A DNA stretch of 24,774 bases from Acetobacter sp. UBA5411 (lineage in GTDB: Bacteria > Pseudomonadota > Alphaproteobacteria > Acetobacterales > Acetobacteraceae): contig NZ_DHNR01000032.1 of assembly GCF_002409645.1 (NCBI RefSeq), positions 1-24,774 on the forward strand. The letters run 5' to 3'. Below are positions 13,567 through 21,802 of this stretch, in pieces (position 1 is the first letter of the stretch; every line of letters begins with the position of its first letter). The notes below the pieces were generated by a model, which made no database searches, was not told the DNA's origin, and saw nothing but the letters and a program-made list of their open reading frames with translations. Made by a program: the position numbers and the translations under genes.

Positions 13567-15168
13567 TCATTCCCACTCGATCGTGCCGGGCGGCTTGGAT
13601 GTGATGTCGTACGTCACACGGTTGATGCCACGCACCTCGTTGACAATGCGGCTCGCCACGCGGTTCAGGAACCCCATGTCGAACGGATAGACATCCGCCG
13701 TCATACCGTCCGTGCTGGTGACGGCACGCAGCGCTACGGCCTGATCATAGGTGCGCCCATCACCCATCACACCGACGGTGCGGACCGGGAGCAGAACGGC
13801 GAAGGCCTGCCAGATGGCGTCATAAAGACCTGCGTTGCGGATCTCTTCCAGATAGATGGAATCCGCCTTGCGCAGCAGGTCCAGCTTCTCACGAGTGATG
13901 CTGTCGCTCGGGATACGGATGGCCAGCCCCGGTCCGGGGAACGGATGACGACCGACGATGCTCTCCGGAATATCCAGCTCACGGCCAAGATCCCGAACCT
14001 CGTCCTTGAACAGCTCACGCAGCGGCTCGACGAGCTTCATGTTCATGCGCTCGGGCAGACCACCAACATTGTGGTGCGACTTGATGGTGACGGACGGACC
14101 GCCCGTGAAGCTGACGCTCTCGATCACGTCCGGATAAAGCGTGCCCTGCGCAAGGAAGTCCGCGCCACCGATCTTGGCAGCCTCTTCCTCGAACACCTCG
14201 ATAAACAGACGCCCGATGGTCTTGCGCTTGATCTCCGGGTCCGTGACGCCTTCCAGCGCCTTGAGGAACATGTCGGATGCATCGCGATGAATCAGCTTGA
14301 TGTTGAACTGACCACGGAACGTCTTGACCACTTCCTCGGCTTCGCCCGCACGGAGCATGCCGTGATCAACGAAGATGCAGGTAAGCTGGTCGCCAATCGC
14401 CTGATGGATCAGCACGGCGGCGACGGAGGAATCCACGCCACCGGACAGACCGCAGATGACCCGCTTGTCGCCCACCTGCTGACGGATCTTCTCGATCTCG
14501 ACATCGCGGAAACGCGCCATCGTCCACGTGCCGGTGCAGCCCGCGACGTTGTGCGTGAAGTTTTTCAGCAGAGCCGCACCGTGCGGTGTGTGAACCACTT
14601 CCGGGTGGAACTGCACGCCATACATGCGACGGCCTTCGTCCGCGATCACCGCAAACGGCGCGCCCTCGGAGGTCGCCACGGCGCGGAAGCCCGGCGGCAG
14701 TTTCGTTACGCGGTCACCGTGGCTCATCCACACCTGCTCGCGGCCACCACGCGCCCATGCGCCACGGAACAGAGCGCAGTCCTCGGTGATGTCCACAAAG
14801 GCGCGACCGAACTCGCGGTGGTCGGAGCCTTCGACCTTGCCGCCAAGCTGGTTGCACATGGCCTGCTGGCCGTAGCAGATGCCCAGCACCGGCACGTTGA
14901 GCGCAAACACCACGTCCGGGATGGTCGGCGCGCCCTCGTCATGCACGCTGGCTGGACCACCCGACAGGATAATACCGCGCGGCGCAAACTTGCGGATGCG
15001 TTCCTCGCTCGCCGTAAATGGCCAGATTTCGCAGTAAACACCGCTCTCGCGCACGCGGCGGGCGATGAGCTGCGTCACCTGTGAGCCGAAATCAAGGATC
15101 AGGATCCGATCGGCGTGCAGGGAGGCGTCGAGGGCGGGTGTGGCGGCGTCCTGATCTTTGGCGGACAT
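13567..15168 (-). CDS. guaA: GMP synthase (glutamine-hydrolysing)
   Basis: This 533-residue cytoplasmic enzyme makes GMP from XMP, ATP and glutamine, the last step of guanine nucleotide synthesis. The N-terminal class I glutamine amidotransferase domain starts at RILILDFGSQ (21-30) and contains the nucleophile Cys98 in GICYGQQ. The central ATP pyrophosphatase loop is GLSGGVDSSVAA. The dimerisation domain ends in the conserved PPGTIEWE. I chose the ATG at 15168 because AAGGAG lies 7 bases upstream; the frame is open further, to 15219, but has no ribosome site there. It is an ordinary housekeeping gene with its own terminator and a promoter candidate upstream. Confidence 0.97.
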   Translation of the reverse strand: MSAKDQDAATPALDASLHADRILILDFGSQVTQLIARRVRESGVYCEIWPFTASEERIRKFAPRGIILSGGPASVHDEGAPTIPDVVFALNVPVLGICYGQQAMCNQLGGKVEGSDHREFGRAFVDITEDCALFRGAWARGGREQVWMSHGDRVTKLPPGFRAVATSEGAPFAVIADEGRRMYGVQFHPEVVHTPHGAALLKNFTHNVAGCTGTWTMARFRDVEIEKIRQQVGDKRVICGLSGGVDSSVAAVLIHQAIGDQLTCIFVDHGMLRAGEAEEVVKTFRGQFNIKLIHRDASDMFLKALEGVTDPEIKRKTIGRLFIEVFEEEAAKIGGADFLAQGTLYPDVIESVSFTGGPSVTIKSHHNVGGLPERMNMKLVEPLRELFKDEVRDLGRELDIPESIVGRHPFPGPGLAIRIPSDSITREKLDLLRKADSIYLEEIRNAGLYDAIWQAFAVLLPVRTVGVMGDGRTYDQAVALRAVTSTDGMTADVYPFDMGFLNRVASRIVNEVRGINRVTYDITSKPPGTIEWE

Positions 15169-15230
15169 GAAGGGCTCCTTAAGGCACGACAGCGGGGGTG
15201 ACGTGCTACATTGCAGCATGCTTTTGGCGC

Positions 15231-15259
15231 GGTATAGGACGAGCGTGCGCCGACGTCAC
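15231..15259 (-). promoter_or_regulatory. candidate guaA promoter
   Basis: On the minus strand GTGACG (15254-15259) is followed after 17 bases by TATACC (15231-15236). The predicted transcript starts near 15224, giving a leader of about 56 bases that ends in the AAGGAG ribosome site. No purine riboswitch fold was recognised in the leader. Confidence 0.35.
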
Positions 15260-15322
15260 CCGTTTCCCGCATATTTGGGTTAGGATGACATCTGCAACCC
15301 GTATCAGCCAGAGGTCTCGTTC

Positions 15323-15757
15323 ATGCGCTTTTCCGTTTCACACACGCTTCGCGCCCATCTGCTGGTCGGGGGACTGCTGGTCGGGGGAGCGACCTCGCCC
15401 GCCCTTGCTTCCGCGCAGAATGATCCTCTCGGCGACTGGGTCGGGACGCTGGTGACCGACAAGGGGGCCTGTCCGGATCAGAAGCCCTCCATCCTACAGG
15501 TCCGGTCCGAAAGGCTGTTCTTTGCGCCCGGCACTGGCACGCTGGTGCTGCGCGGTGTGCCGGACAAGGATCACAAGCGTTTTCATGCGCAGCTCCTGCT
15601 CAAGGACATGAAAGACCGCCCCCTGCCGATGGTGTTCGAGGGACACCCTGACGGTGACACCATTGTTGGCGTCTACGGCACGCCGAACTGCCGGGCTCAT
15701 GTCGTGCTGACGCGTCCGCAGGGGAGTGCATGGAAGAACTTTATGGGTGATCAGTAA
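15323..15757 (+). CDS. small exported protein of unknown function
   Basis: This 144-residue protein has a clear Sec-type signal peptide: basic start (MRFSVSHTLR), hydrophobic core (LLVGGLLVGG) and probable cleavage after ALASA near residue 31. The mature part of about 113 residues starts with GDWVG, is rich in predicted beta strands, and has two cysteines (Cys50, Cys123) near its ends that could form a disulfide in the periplasm. The GxW start followed by strands is reminiscent of small beta-barrel (calycin-like) proteins, but I do not recognise a family. AGAGG about 9 bases before the ATG may serve as ribosome site. Its stop codon overlaps a palindromic repeat. It diverges from guaA across about 150 bases. 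Confidence 0.75.
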   Translation: MRFSVSHTLRAHLLVGGLLVGGATSPALASAQNDPLGDWVGTLVTDKGACPDQKPSILQVRSERLFFAPGTGTLVLRGVPDKDHKRFHAQLLLKDMKDRPLPMVFEGHPDGDTIVGVYGTPNCRAHVVLTRPQGSAWKNFMGDQ

Positions 15758-15836
15758 AAGTTTTTGGGTGTCGTCTTTTTTCAAAAAGGCGATGGGCTTT
15801 GAAGCTTTTTGGAAAAAGATTCACCAAAAACTTTTT
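15756..15836. repeat. nested-palindrome repeat, copy C (three-way junction)
   Basis: The outer arms AAAAGTTTTTGGGTG (15756-15770) and CACCAAAAACTTTT (from 15822) enclose two hairpins: TCGTCTTTTT/AAAAAGGCGA (15771-15780 with 15783-15792) and GAAGCTTTTT/AAAAAGATTC (15801-15810 with 15813-15822), each with one mismatch or wobble. The GAAGCTTTTT hairpin is second here but first in copy A, so the inner order is swapped, as expected if the element is read from the other strand. It begins inside the stop codon of the exported protein gene. Confidence 0.75.
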
Positions 15837-15919
15837 CATGTTGATTGACTTCCGGTTGCCGGCAGGAAGTCTGCGCCATATCCCAAAGGTTCCTTCCGGC
15901 AACTGAAAGACCATCCGCC

Positions 15920-17029
15920 ATGAAACTGACCGGCCAGATCGTTCTTCCTGATCGCGTTGTTTCCGGTGAGGTAGTTTTCGACGAAACCGGCATCCATTCG
16001 ATCACGCCGCGTCCCGATGCGGGGCGACGTTTCATCCTGCCGGGCTTTATCGATGGACACGTTCACGGCGGCGACGGAGCCGACACCATGGACGGAGTCG
16101 CGGCTATCCACCGTCTGTCACGCTTCCATCTGACGCACGGCACCACAACCATCCTGCCCACCACTATCACCAGCCCCTGGCCGGAGGTGATGGACGCACT
16201 GCGGGCAGTTGCGGAGGCCCGAAACACACCACCGGGAAATGGTCCGATCATCCACGGCGCGCATCTGGAAGGGCCATTCGTCAGCCCGCACAAGCTGGGG
16301 GCACAGCCCCCGTTCGCCATTCCGCCGACACCCGACCGTGTGGAGGAGGCGCTGGAAACCGGCATCGTCCGCGTTGTCACGCTCGCACCGGAACTCGACC
16401 ACGCCGACACCGCCATGCGTCGTTTTGCACAAGCCGGTGTGCGGGTCAGCCTCGGCCATACCGTCGCCGGTTATGAAGAAACGGAACAGGCGATCTGTTG
16501 TGTCTGCGCCGCCGGAGGCACCATCGGCGCGACCCATCTGTTCAACGCCATGGCCCCGATCCAGAGCCGCAATCCCGGCCCTGTCACAGCACTAATGTGC
16601 AGCGACGCCGGATATGCCGAGATGATCTTCGACACCCACCACGTCCACCCGGCCACGTTCCGTCTGGCGTCCCGTGTCATGGGCGAGCGGCTGCTGTTCG
16701 TGACCGACGCCATGCGCGGAGCCGGACAGGCCGAAGGGCCGAGCCAGCTTGGCGGGCAGGATGTTGTCATCCGCGACGGCGCTGTGCGGCTGCCCGACGG
16801 CACCCTTGCGGGCAGCGTGCTGACGCTTGATGTCGCGTTGCGCAATGCCGTGACTGTGGGCGGCGTGTCCCTTCCCGCCGCAAGCCGCCTCACTTCGACC
16901 AGTCCCGCCGCCTATCTCGGCCTGCATGATCGCGGACGCATCGCGCCGGGACTGCGGGCTGATCTGGTGGTGATGGATGAGGGGTTTGAGGTGGCGGAGG
17001 GGTTTGTGGAGGGGGGAAGAGTGGTGTGA
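15920..17029 (+). CDS. nagA: N-acetylglucosamine-6-phosphate deacetylase
   Basis: This 369-residue amidohydrolase releases acetate from GlcNAc-6-phosphate, giving glucosamine-6-phosphate during amino sugar use or cell wall recycling. Visible metal and active-site motifs are GFIDGHVHGG (His47, His49), HLEGPF (Glu117), SLGHT (His180), THLFNAM (His206) and VTDAM (Asp263). The length is typical (370-390). The start is the ATG at 15920 (MKLTGQ); the frame is open to 15845, but that part runs into the repeat region and lacks a ribosome site. No nagB or transporter is adjacent, which suggests a recycling role. The last 40 bases are unusually G-rich. The gene ends at the edge of an AT-richer insert. 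Confidence 0.93.
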   Translation: MKLTGQIVLPDRVVSGEVVFDETGIHSITPRPDAGRRFILPGFIDGHVHGGDGADTMDGVAAIHRLSRFHLTHGTTTILPTTITSPWPEVMDALRAVAEARNTPPGNGPIIHGAHLEGPFVSPHKLGAQPPFAIPPTPDRVEEALETGIVRVVTLAPELDHADTAMRRFAQAGVRVSLGHTVAGYEETEQAICCVCAAGGTIGATHLFNAMAPIQSRNPGPVTALMCSDAGYAEMIFDTHHVHPATFRLASRVMGERLLFVTDAMRGAGQAEGPSQLGGQDVVIRDGAVRLPDGTLAGSVLTLDVALRNAVTVGGVSLPAASRLTSTSPAAYLGLHDRGRIAPGLRADLVVMDEGFEVAEGFVEGGRVV

Positions 17030-17224
17030 GTGGGGCCAAGGGAGGAAGTGTTTTTACGAATTAAAGGTGATTGTTTCGTTCCCGATGTGGCTGATTTGGC
17101 GGGAGAATCGGACGGATTGGTTTTAGTCAAAAATAATAGGAAGCGGACATTTACGTCCTTGGATGATTTATGTATTTTTATTGAGGTCTATTGCGATACA
17201 TTCAAGTGGATTCTATTGAAGTAG
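17030..17224 (+). CDS. possible small protein or remnant of unknown function
   Basis: An open frame of 64 codons begins with GTG right after the nagA stop. It contains a VLVKNNRKRTFTSLDDL segment that resembles the short (K/R)xFxSLD proteins often found on plasmids and in integrated elements; I cannot name the family. A GGAGG sits at 17041-17045, too near the next GTG (17048) to be a normal ribosome site. The codon use is AT-rich, like the ATPase gene downstream and unlike nagA. Its 3' end overlaps a promoter candidate. It may be a remnant brought in with the ATPase gene. Confidence 0.3.
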   Translation: MGPREEVFLRIKGDCFVPDVADLAGESDGLVLVKNNRKRTFTSLDDLCIFIEVYCDTFKWILLK

Positions 17225-17244
17225 GTGATGCCTACACTAATAAT
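17216..17244 (+). promoter_or_regulatory. candidate promoter of the AAA ATPase with a spacer palindrome
   Basis: TTGAAG (17216-17221) and AATAAT (17239-17244) are 17 bases apart. The spacer holds a perfect inverted repeat GTAGG-5-CCTAC (17221-17235), placed where a repressor would block polymerase. The leader to the ATG at 17354 would be about 100 bases. Confidence 0.4.
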
Positions 17245-17353
17245 GATATTGTAATTTCCCATACCTAGCACTCTCCTCGACTACTAGAAAGAAGAGGATG
17301 ACTTGCTTTGTTGGGATTTCTTCTTCACTATTGCTTGGGTAGGAAGGAAGAGA

Positions 17354-20014
17354 ATGTCTAAAGGACTGTTAGAGTGGGCGACCGAGCAACCAGCGTGGGT
17401 GAGTGACAGTCTTCGGCGTATCGCAATAACCACTGACTATATGATCGGAGACGAGGACTTTGCTTGTATCCTCCAAAACGTCCGGATCACAGCTGGTGCC
17501 GACAATTCTGCTCAAACACTCACGCCTCTAGATGCAACGCATATCGGAAACGGAGCGGCTGAGAAGAGACGAGCGGTAATCGTTCAATTAGGGCCTGTTC
17601 AAAATATTGATCGCCTCGCAGTTGGGCAACATCTTCGCACTGCTCCAGATGGAATTACTCTTGTCTACGGTGAAAACGGCAGTGGGAAAAGCGGTTATAC
17701 CCGCATTGCGAAACGACTCTGCCGAAGCTTATCGGTCGACGAACTGCGACCGAACGTCTTTGCTACAACATCCACAGGGCCGATGCGTGTTGAGGTCAGA
17801 TATCGAGTGGATGATGACGAGATTTCGACGTTCCACTGGGATCCAGCGACCGCTCCACCGTCTATCCTGAAACAAATTTCGGTATTCGATAGCCATAATG
17901 CACAGCTCTATGTGGATGGTGACAACAAGATCGCTTATTTGCCCCGCGAACTTGCGCTTCTCGAACGCCACGGAGATTTGTGCCAACGGATGGCTCAAAT
18001 ATTCACTGCTGAGGCAAAATCACTAGACAGACAGTTAAACGTGCCTCTTCCGACAGGCTACACTGCTGGAACAAGTGTTTTCGTGGCGCTGGCAAATCTT
18101 AATACCAAAAACGGAGCTCTTCCCACCCAAGATGAACTACAAAGCCTTGCCACCCTTTCTCAGGCGGATAGAGCTAATCTTAAAGCTCTTGAAGCTGAGT
18201 TAGCATCGGATCCGGTCGCATTAGCAGCAACGCGACATAGGGCCATCAAATTGCTCCGGCGGTTAAATGAAGTACTTTCAACGTTAAGTAGCGATTTATC
18301 CAATGTGGTCGGGGAGAAAATATTAGTCGCAAGACGCGAACTACAGGTTGCAGACACTGCAGAACGATTGGCAGCAAAAGCGAGTTTCGCGGATGAACCA
18401 ATTTCTGATGTGGGAGGTTCTGCTTGGCGTGTCCTGTTCGACGCCGCCCGTGCATTCGCGACAGACAATCTTGATGAACCATTAGATCGCCTACCAGATA
18501 CCATTGGGGATTTATGTGTTCTCTGCCAAGAACCACTATCACAAGCTGGAGCTTCACGTCTAACACGTTTTAACGACTTCGTGAGCGGAGAAGCATCTCG
18601 ACGCGCAGATCAGTCGCGCAAAAACTTGAATAGATTACTTGAAAAAATCCAGCAGATTATTATTCCATCGATCGAATTGGTTGCAGATAGTTTAGCCGAT
18701 TACACTCAAATCAGTACTACCTGTGGAGCAATAGTCGAACAGATAACTAAGGCTCTATATGCGTTCACAGCTAGGCGTAGTGCTTTACTGGATGATACGA
18801 TCCCGCCATTTGAGACACCAAACGTATCATCGCTCGTGACATCGATTTCAAGTGAGTGCGAAAATCTAGAAAGAGAGGTGACTGAACTTCAAAATACGGC
18901 AGCCCACAGTACGGCACTCGACCAAAAACGGAAGCTGCTGGCTGAATTGAAAGACAAATTGAAGCTCAGTCATGATTTGGAAACGGTATTGCAGCGACAC
19001 CATGATGTGATAAAGCAGAAATTGCTGCAAAGTTGTTTAAGGCAAGTCGCAAGCAGACCAATCTCTAATCAGATAACTGTATTGCGTAAGCTGCTTGTGA
19101 CCGAAGAACTTGAGAAGCGGATAAAAGAAGAAATACGCGCTTTCGATCTCAGCCATCTGCCATTCACAGTAAGCAGTTCCAGTTCTGGAGGTCAGAGCCT
19201 TTTCTCAGTCGGTCTCAATGGAACTGGAAAAATTAAAAATAATCTAATTCTTTCTGAAGGAGAGCAGCGCGCTCTTGCTCTTGCTTGTTTTCTTGCAGAA
19301 ATAGGCGGAGATGATGCTCGATATGGGATAATTGTAGATGATCCAGTTTGCTCACTGGATCATCTCCGAATGAGAAAGGTAGCTCAACGGCTAGTCGCTG
19401 AAGCGAAAAAAGGCCGACAGGTGATCATCTTTACGCATAATCTCGTCTTCTTCAACGAGGTGGCCTCCGAGGCCGCGCGTGAAGGAGAGTCCGCACCAAT
19501 TATCAAGTCCGTCGTGACGAAGAATAAAGCTCAAGGCTTTGGAATTATAAAGGAGAATAGTGAACCTTGGGTTGCCGACCTTGGAGTTAGGATTACCGCA
19601 TTAAAGGAACGGATACGCACCCTCAAAACAGTTGTTGATTTAAATACAGACGATTACCGCCGGAAAGCAAAGGATTTCTATTCAGATTTACGCGAGAGTT
19701 GGGAGCGTGCAGTTGAAGAAGTTGTGCTCGCGAAAACTGTTGTACGCTTTGTACCTGACGTTATGACCGGAAGACTGAAAGAAGTAAGCGTCAACGACGA
19801 AGATTACCGCACAATTTTCTTTGCTATGAAGCGGGCTTCTGAGCGATGCCACGATATGCCTGCCGGTCGAAATATTCCTCAGCCTAGTACACATGAGATG
19901 GAAGAGGATATAAACATTCTTGAGAAATTCTGTATTGAATACAAAAAGCGTCGAAAGATCGTGAGTGCGAATCGTGAAAAATTAGAGAAGCCATGTAAGG
20001 CCACTTTGATTTAA
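17354..20014 (+). CDS. SMC/RloC-like AAA ATPase, probable defence gene
   Basis: This 886-residue ABC/SMC-type ATPase of the AAA_13 kind has Walker A GENGSGKS (106-113), a long coiled-coil middle (about 215-600) interrupted by CVLC (Cys388, Cys391; a possible zinc-hook), the ABC signature LSEGEQRA (633-640), Walker B YGIIVDDP (657-664) and the H-loop FTHN (His695). The C-terminal part has R-x3-E (Arg780, Glu784) and a downstream His833, the order of catalytic residues in PrrC/RloC anticodon nucleases. RloC-type proteins cut tRNA after phage or DNA damage signals. The start is the ATG at 17354, with AGGAAG upstream. Base composition is clearly more AT-rich than the neighbours, pointing to transfer. 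No restriction-modification partner is in the window. The ATPase call is firm; the nuclease call is tentative. Confidence 0.8.
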   Translation: MSKGLLEWATEQPAWVSDSLRRIAITTDYMIGDEDFACILQNVRITAGADNSAQTLTPLDATHIGNGAAEKRRAVIVQLGPVQNIDRLAVGQHLRTAPDGITLVYGENGSGKSGYTRIAKRLCRSLSVDELRPNVFATTSTGPMRVEVRYRVDDDEISTFHWDPATAPPSILKQISVFDSHNAQLYVDGDNKIAYLPRELALLERHGDLCQRMAQIFTAEAKSLDRQLNVPLPTGYTAGTSVFVALANLNTKNGALPTQDELQSLATLSQADRANLKALEAELASDPVALAATRHRAIKLLRRLNEVLSTLSSDLSNVVGEKILVARRELQVADTAERLAAKASFADEPISDVGGSAWRVLFDAARAFATDNLDEPLDRLPDTIGDLCVLCQEPLSQAGASRLTRFNDFVSGEASRRADQSRKNLNRLLEKIQQIIIPSIELVADSLADYTQISTTCGAIVEQITKALYAFTARRSALLDDTIPPFETPNVSSLVTSISSECENLEREVTELQNTAAHSTALDQKRKLLAELKDKLKLSHDLETVLQRHHDVIKQKLLQSCLRQVASRPISNQITVLRKLLVTEELEKRIKEEIRAFDLSHLPFTVSSSSSGGQSLFSVGLNGTGKIKNNLILSEGEQRALALACFLAEIGGDDARYGIIVDDPVCSLDHLRMRKVAQRLVAEAKKGRQVIIFTHNLVFFNEVASEAAREGESAPIIKSVVTKNKAQGFGIIKENSEPWVADLGVRITALKERIRTLKTVVDLNTDDYRRKAKDFYSDLRESWERAVEEVVLAKTVVRFVPDVMTGRLKEVSVNDEDYRTIFFAMKRASERCHDMPAGRNIPQPSTHEMEEDINILEKFCIEYKKRRKIVSANREKLEKPCKATLI

Positions 20015-20185
20015 TGTAGAATATAACACCAGAAGACGCGCGTTACCTGCATGATAATTAATGCGTATAACCCAGATATATCAGGCTTTTCGGTAGTATT
20101 CATTGATGGATACATATGAAATGAGAAAGAAACGTACCAATTACCAACAACATAAAGCTCTAGAAACGGGATCAAAGAGGCCCCG

Positions 20186-20215
20186 CCCCTTTGTGGGGTA
20201 GGGGGCAAAGCCCCC
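20186..20215 (-). terminator. paired GC-rich hairpins downstream of the polyol dehydrogenase
   Basis: Two compact stems lie just beyond the dehydrogenase stop on the minus strand: GGGGGC/GCCCCC with a 3-base loop (20201-20206 with 20210-20215), and CCCC/GGGG with a 5-base loop (20186-20189 with 20195-20198). On the minus strand the sequence after them is CCTCTTTG, with only a short T run. They may end dehydrogenase transcripts, and possibly ATPase transcripts from the other side. Confidence 0.55.
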
Positions 20216-20219
20216 GACA

Positions 20220-21680
20220 TCACCGTGCAGGCAACGCCGCCTTCACCCCTTTTTCCCGAATGATCTTGCGGATTTCGACCACTTTCTGATCGAGAGCTGC
20301 GGTATCCATATCCCGCCATGCATCGAAAGCGGGCAGTTCCAGCGCCGTGGTGAAGTCGTCAGACTTTGCGAGCTTCCACTGGGCGTCCTTGAACGTGGGT
20401 TCGTTGGGCGTGTAGTGGTCGCCTTTCTCGTTCACGCCGCGCAGCATTTCGAGATAGGCCGCCATGCCGAACGCGATGCGGGCAATGTCGCGCTTACCTT
20501 CGAGCGCTTTTCTGACCGTGTCTGTCCAGAAAACCTGAATCTTCGAGCACCCATCACCCGCAATCCGAAGCGTCTGATCGCCCATAGCCGCATTGGAAAA
20601 GCGGTGCAGCACACTGTCACGATACTCTTCAAGGCTCAGACCTTCCGGCGCCTTGAGCGTGGGAATAACGTCCTCGTTCAGGAAAGCTTCGACATTTCCG
20701 CGAAGATCAGCATCTCCCACGGCCTGCGCGACATACTCATAGCCCACGAGAATGCCGGGGAAGCACAGCATGATGTGCGAGGCGTTGAGCATGCGGATTT
20801 TCACCTGCTCATAGGGCGTCACATCCTCGACAAACTGCACGCCAGCCTTTTCCAGCGGCGGCCGTCCGTTTGCAAAGCGGTCTTCCATGACCCACTGATG
20901 AAAATCTTCAGCCATGACAGGAAGATCATCATCCAGACCGCTTTCCTTGTTCAGCTTGTCATGGATATCAGGCGTGACGGTGGGGGTGATGCGGTCCACC
21001 ATGCTGTTGGGGAACGTGGCGTTGTCCTCGATCCACTTGGCAAGATCGGCATCGCGTGCGCGGGCATAGCCAAGGAACGCCTTGCGGGCGACGTTACCAT
21101 TGTGACGCAGGTTGTCGCAGGACATGACGGTGAAGGCGGGAAGACCGGCTTCCCGACGGCGACGCAGGCCTTCCACGACATAACCGAACACGGTGGAAGG
21201 CTTTTCCGGCGTCTTCAGGTCGGCCTGCACATCGGCGTCTGAGAGATCGAATTCGCCGGTTTTTTCATCAATGTTGTAGCCGCCTTCCGTGATCGTCATC
21301 GAGACAATCCGAATAGCGGGATCGGCCAGATGTTTCAGCACGGCCTCCGGGTCCGCCGGAGCCAGAAGATAATCACGCAGACAACCGATGACCCGCACGG
21401 ACCGTTCGCCGGACGGCGCAGTTTCCGTCAGGGAGTAAAGACAATCCTGCTTGATGAATTCATCAGCTTTCTTCTTTGACCGCTCGCTGTGCGTCAGACC
21501 GACACCAATGATGCCCCATTCCGGCGCGTGCTCAAGGATCTGATCGACATAGAAAGCCTCATGGGCACGAAAGAAGTTTCCGACCCCGAAATGCAGGATG
21601 CCGTTCTTTATGCTGTCGCGGTTATAGGAAGGCCCCTTAACCGCCTTGGGAAGATCGGTCAGAATCTTTTCTGTAATCAT
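20220..21680 (-). CDS. mannitol 2-dehydrogenase-type polyol dehydrogenase
   Basis: This 486-residue enzyme is a long-chain polyol-specific dehydrogenase/reductase, which interconverts a hexitol such as mannitol with fructose using NAD(P). The N-terminal nucleotide-binding part has HFGVGNFFRAH (30-40). The catalytic signature K-x4-N-x2-H is visible as Lys294, Asn299 and His302 in KIRMLNASH, very close to the numbering of Pseudomonas mannitol 2-dehydrogenase. The length matches that family (about 490); related uronate reductases (UxaB, UxuB) share the fold, so the substrate is inferred. AAAAGGAAAC upstream of the ATG gives a good ribosome site. It is a cytoplasmic enzyme of a kind common in acetic acid bacteria, which live on sugar alcohols. 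It stands alone, without a transporter or kinase next to it. Confidence 0.88.
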   Translation of the reverse strand: MITEKILTDLPKAVKGPSYNRDSIKNGILHFGVGNFFRAHEAFYVDQILEHAPEWGIIGVGLTHSERSKKKADEFIKQDCLYSLTETAPSGERSVRVIGCLRDYLLAPADPEAVLKHLADPAIRIVSMTITEGGYNIDEKTGEFDLSDADVQADLKTPEKPSTVFGYVVEGLRRRREAGLPAFTVMSCDNLRHNGNVARKAFLGYARARDADLAKWIEDNATFPNSMVDRITPTVTPDIHDKLNKESGLDDDLPVMAEDFHQWVMEDRFANGRPPLEKAGVQFVEDVTPYEQVKIRMLNASHIMLCFPGILVGYEYVAQAVGDADLRGNVEAFLNEDVIPTLKAPEGLSLEEYRDSVLHRFSNAAMGDQTLRIAGDGCSKIQVFWTDTVRKALEGKRDIARIAFGMAAYLEMLRGVNEKGDHYTPNEPTFKDAQWKLAKSDDFTTALELPAFDAWRDMDTAALDQKVVEIRKIIREKGVKAALPAR

Positions 21681-21802
21681 ATCAGTTTCCTTTTCATCGC
21701 CATTGAAATGCTTTTCTCCCCTTGATTCTTACAGGAAAAGAAGAAGGATTTCAAAAAGGACACAAGGACCGATCGACGCCTAACAACAAAGAAGCAATTC
21801 TC

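Noticed and set aside
13945..15084. 379-codon open frame antisense to guaA
   Set aside because: It is the mirror of a certain guaA gene; its His/Ala/Asp-rich translation is typical of antisense frames in GC-rich DNA.
15169..15219. Longer guaA start at 15219
   Set aside because: The extra 17 residues are not typical of GuaA and there is no ribosome site, whereas AAGGAG sits before the ATG at 15168.
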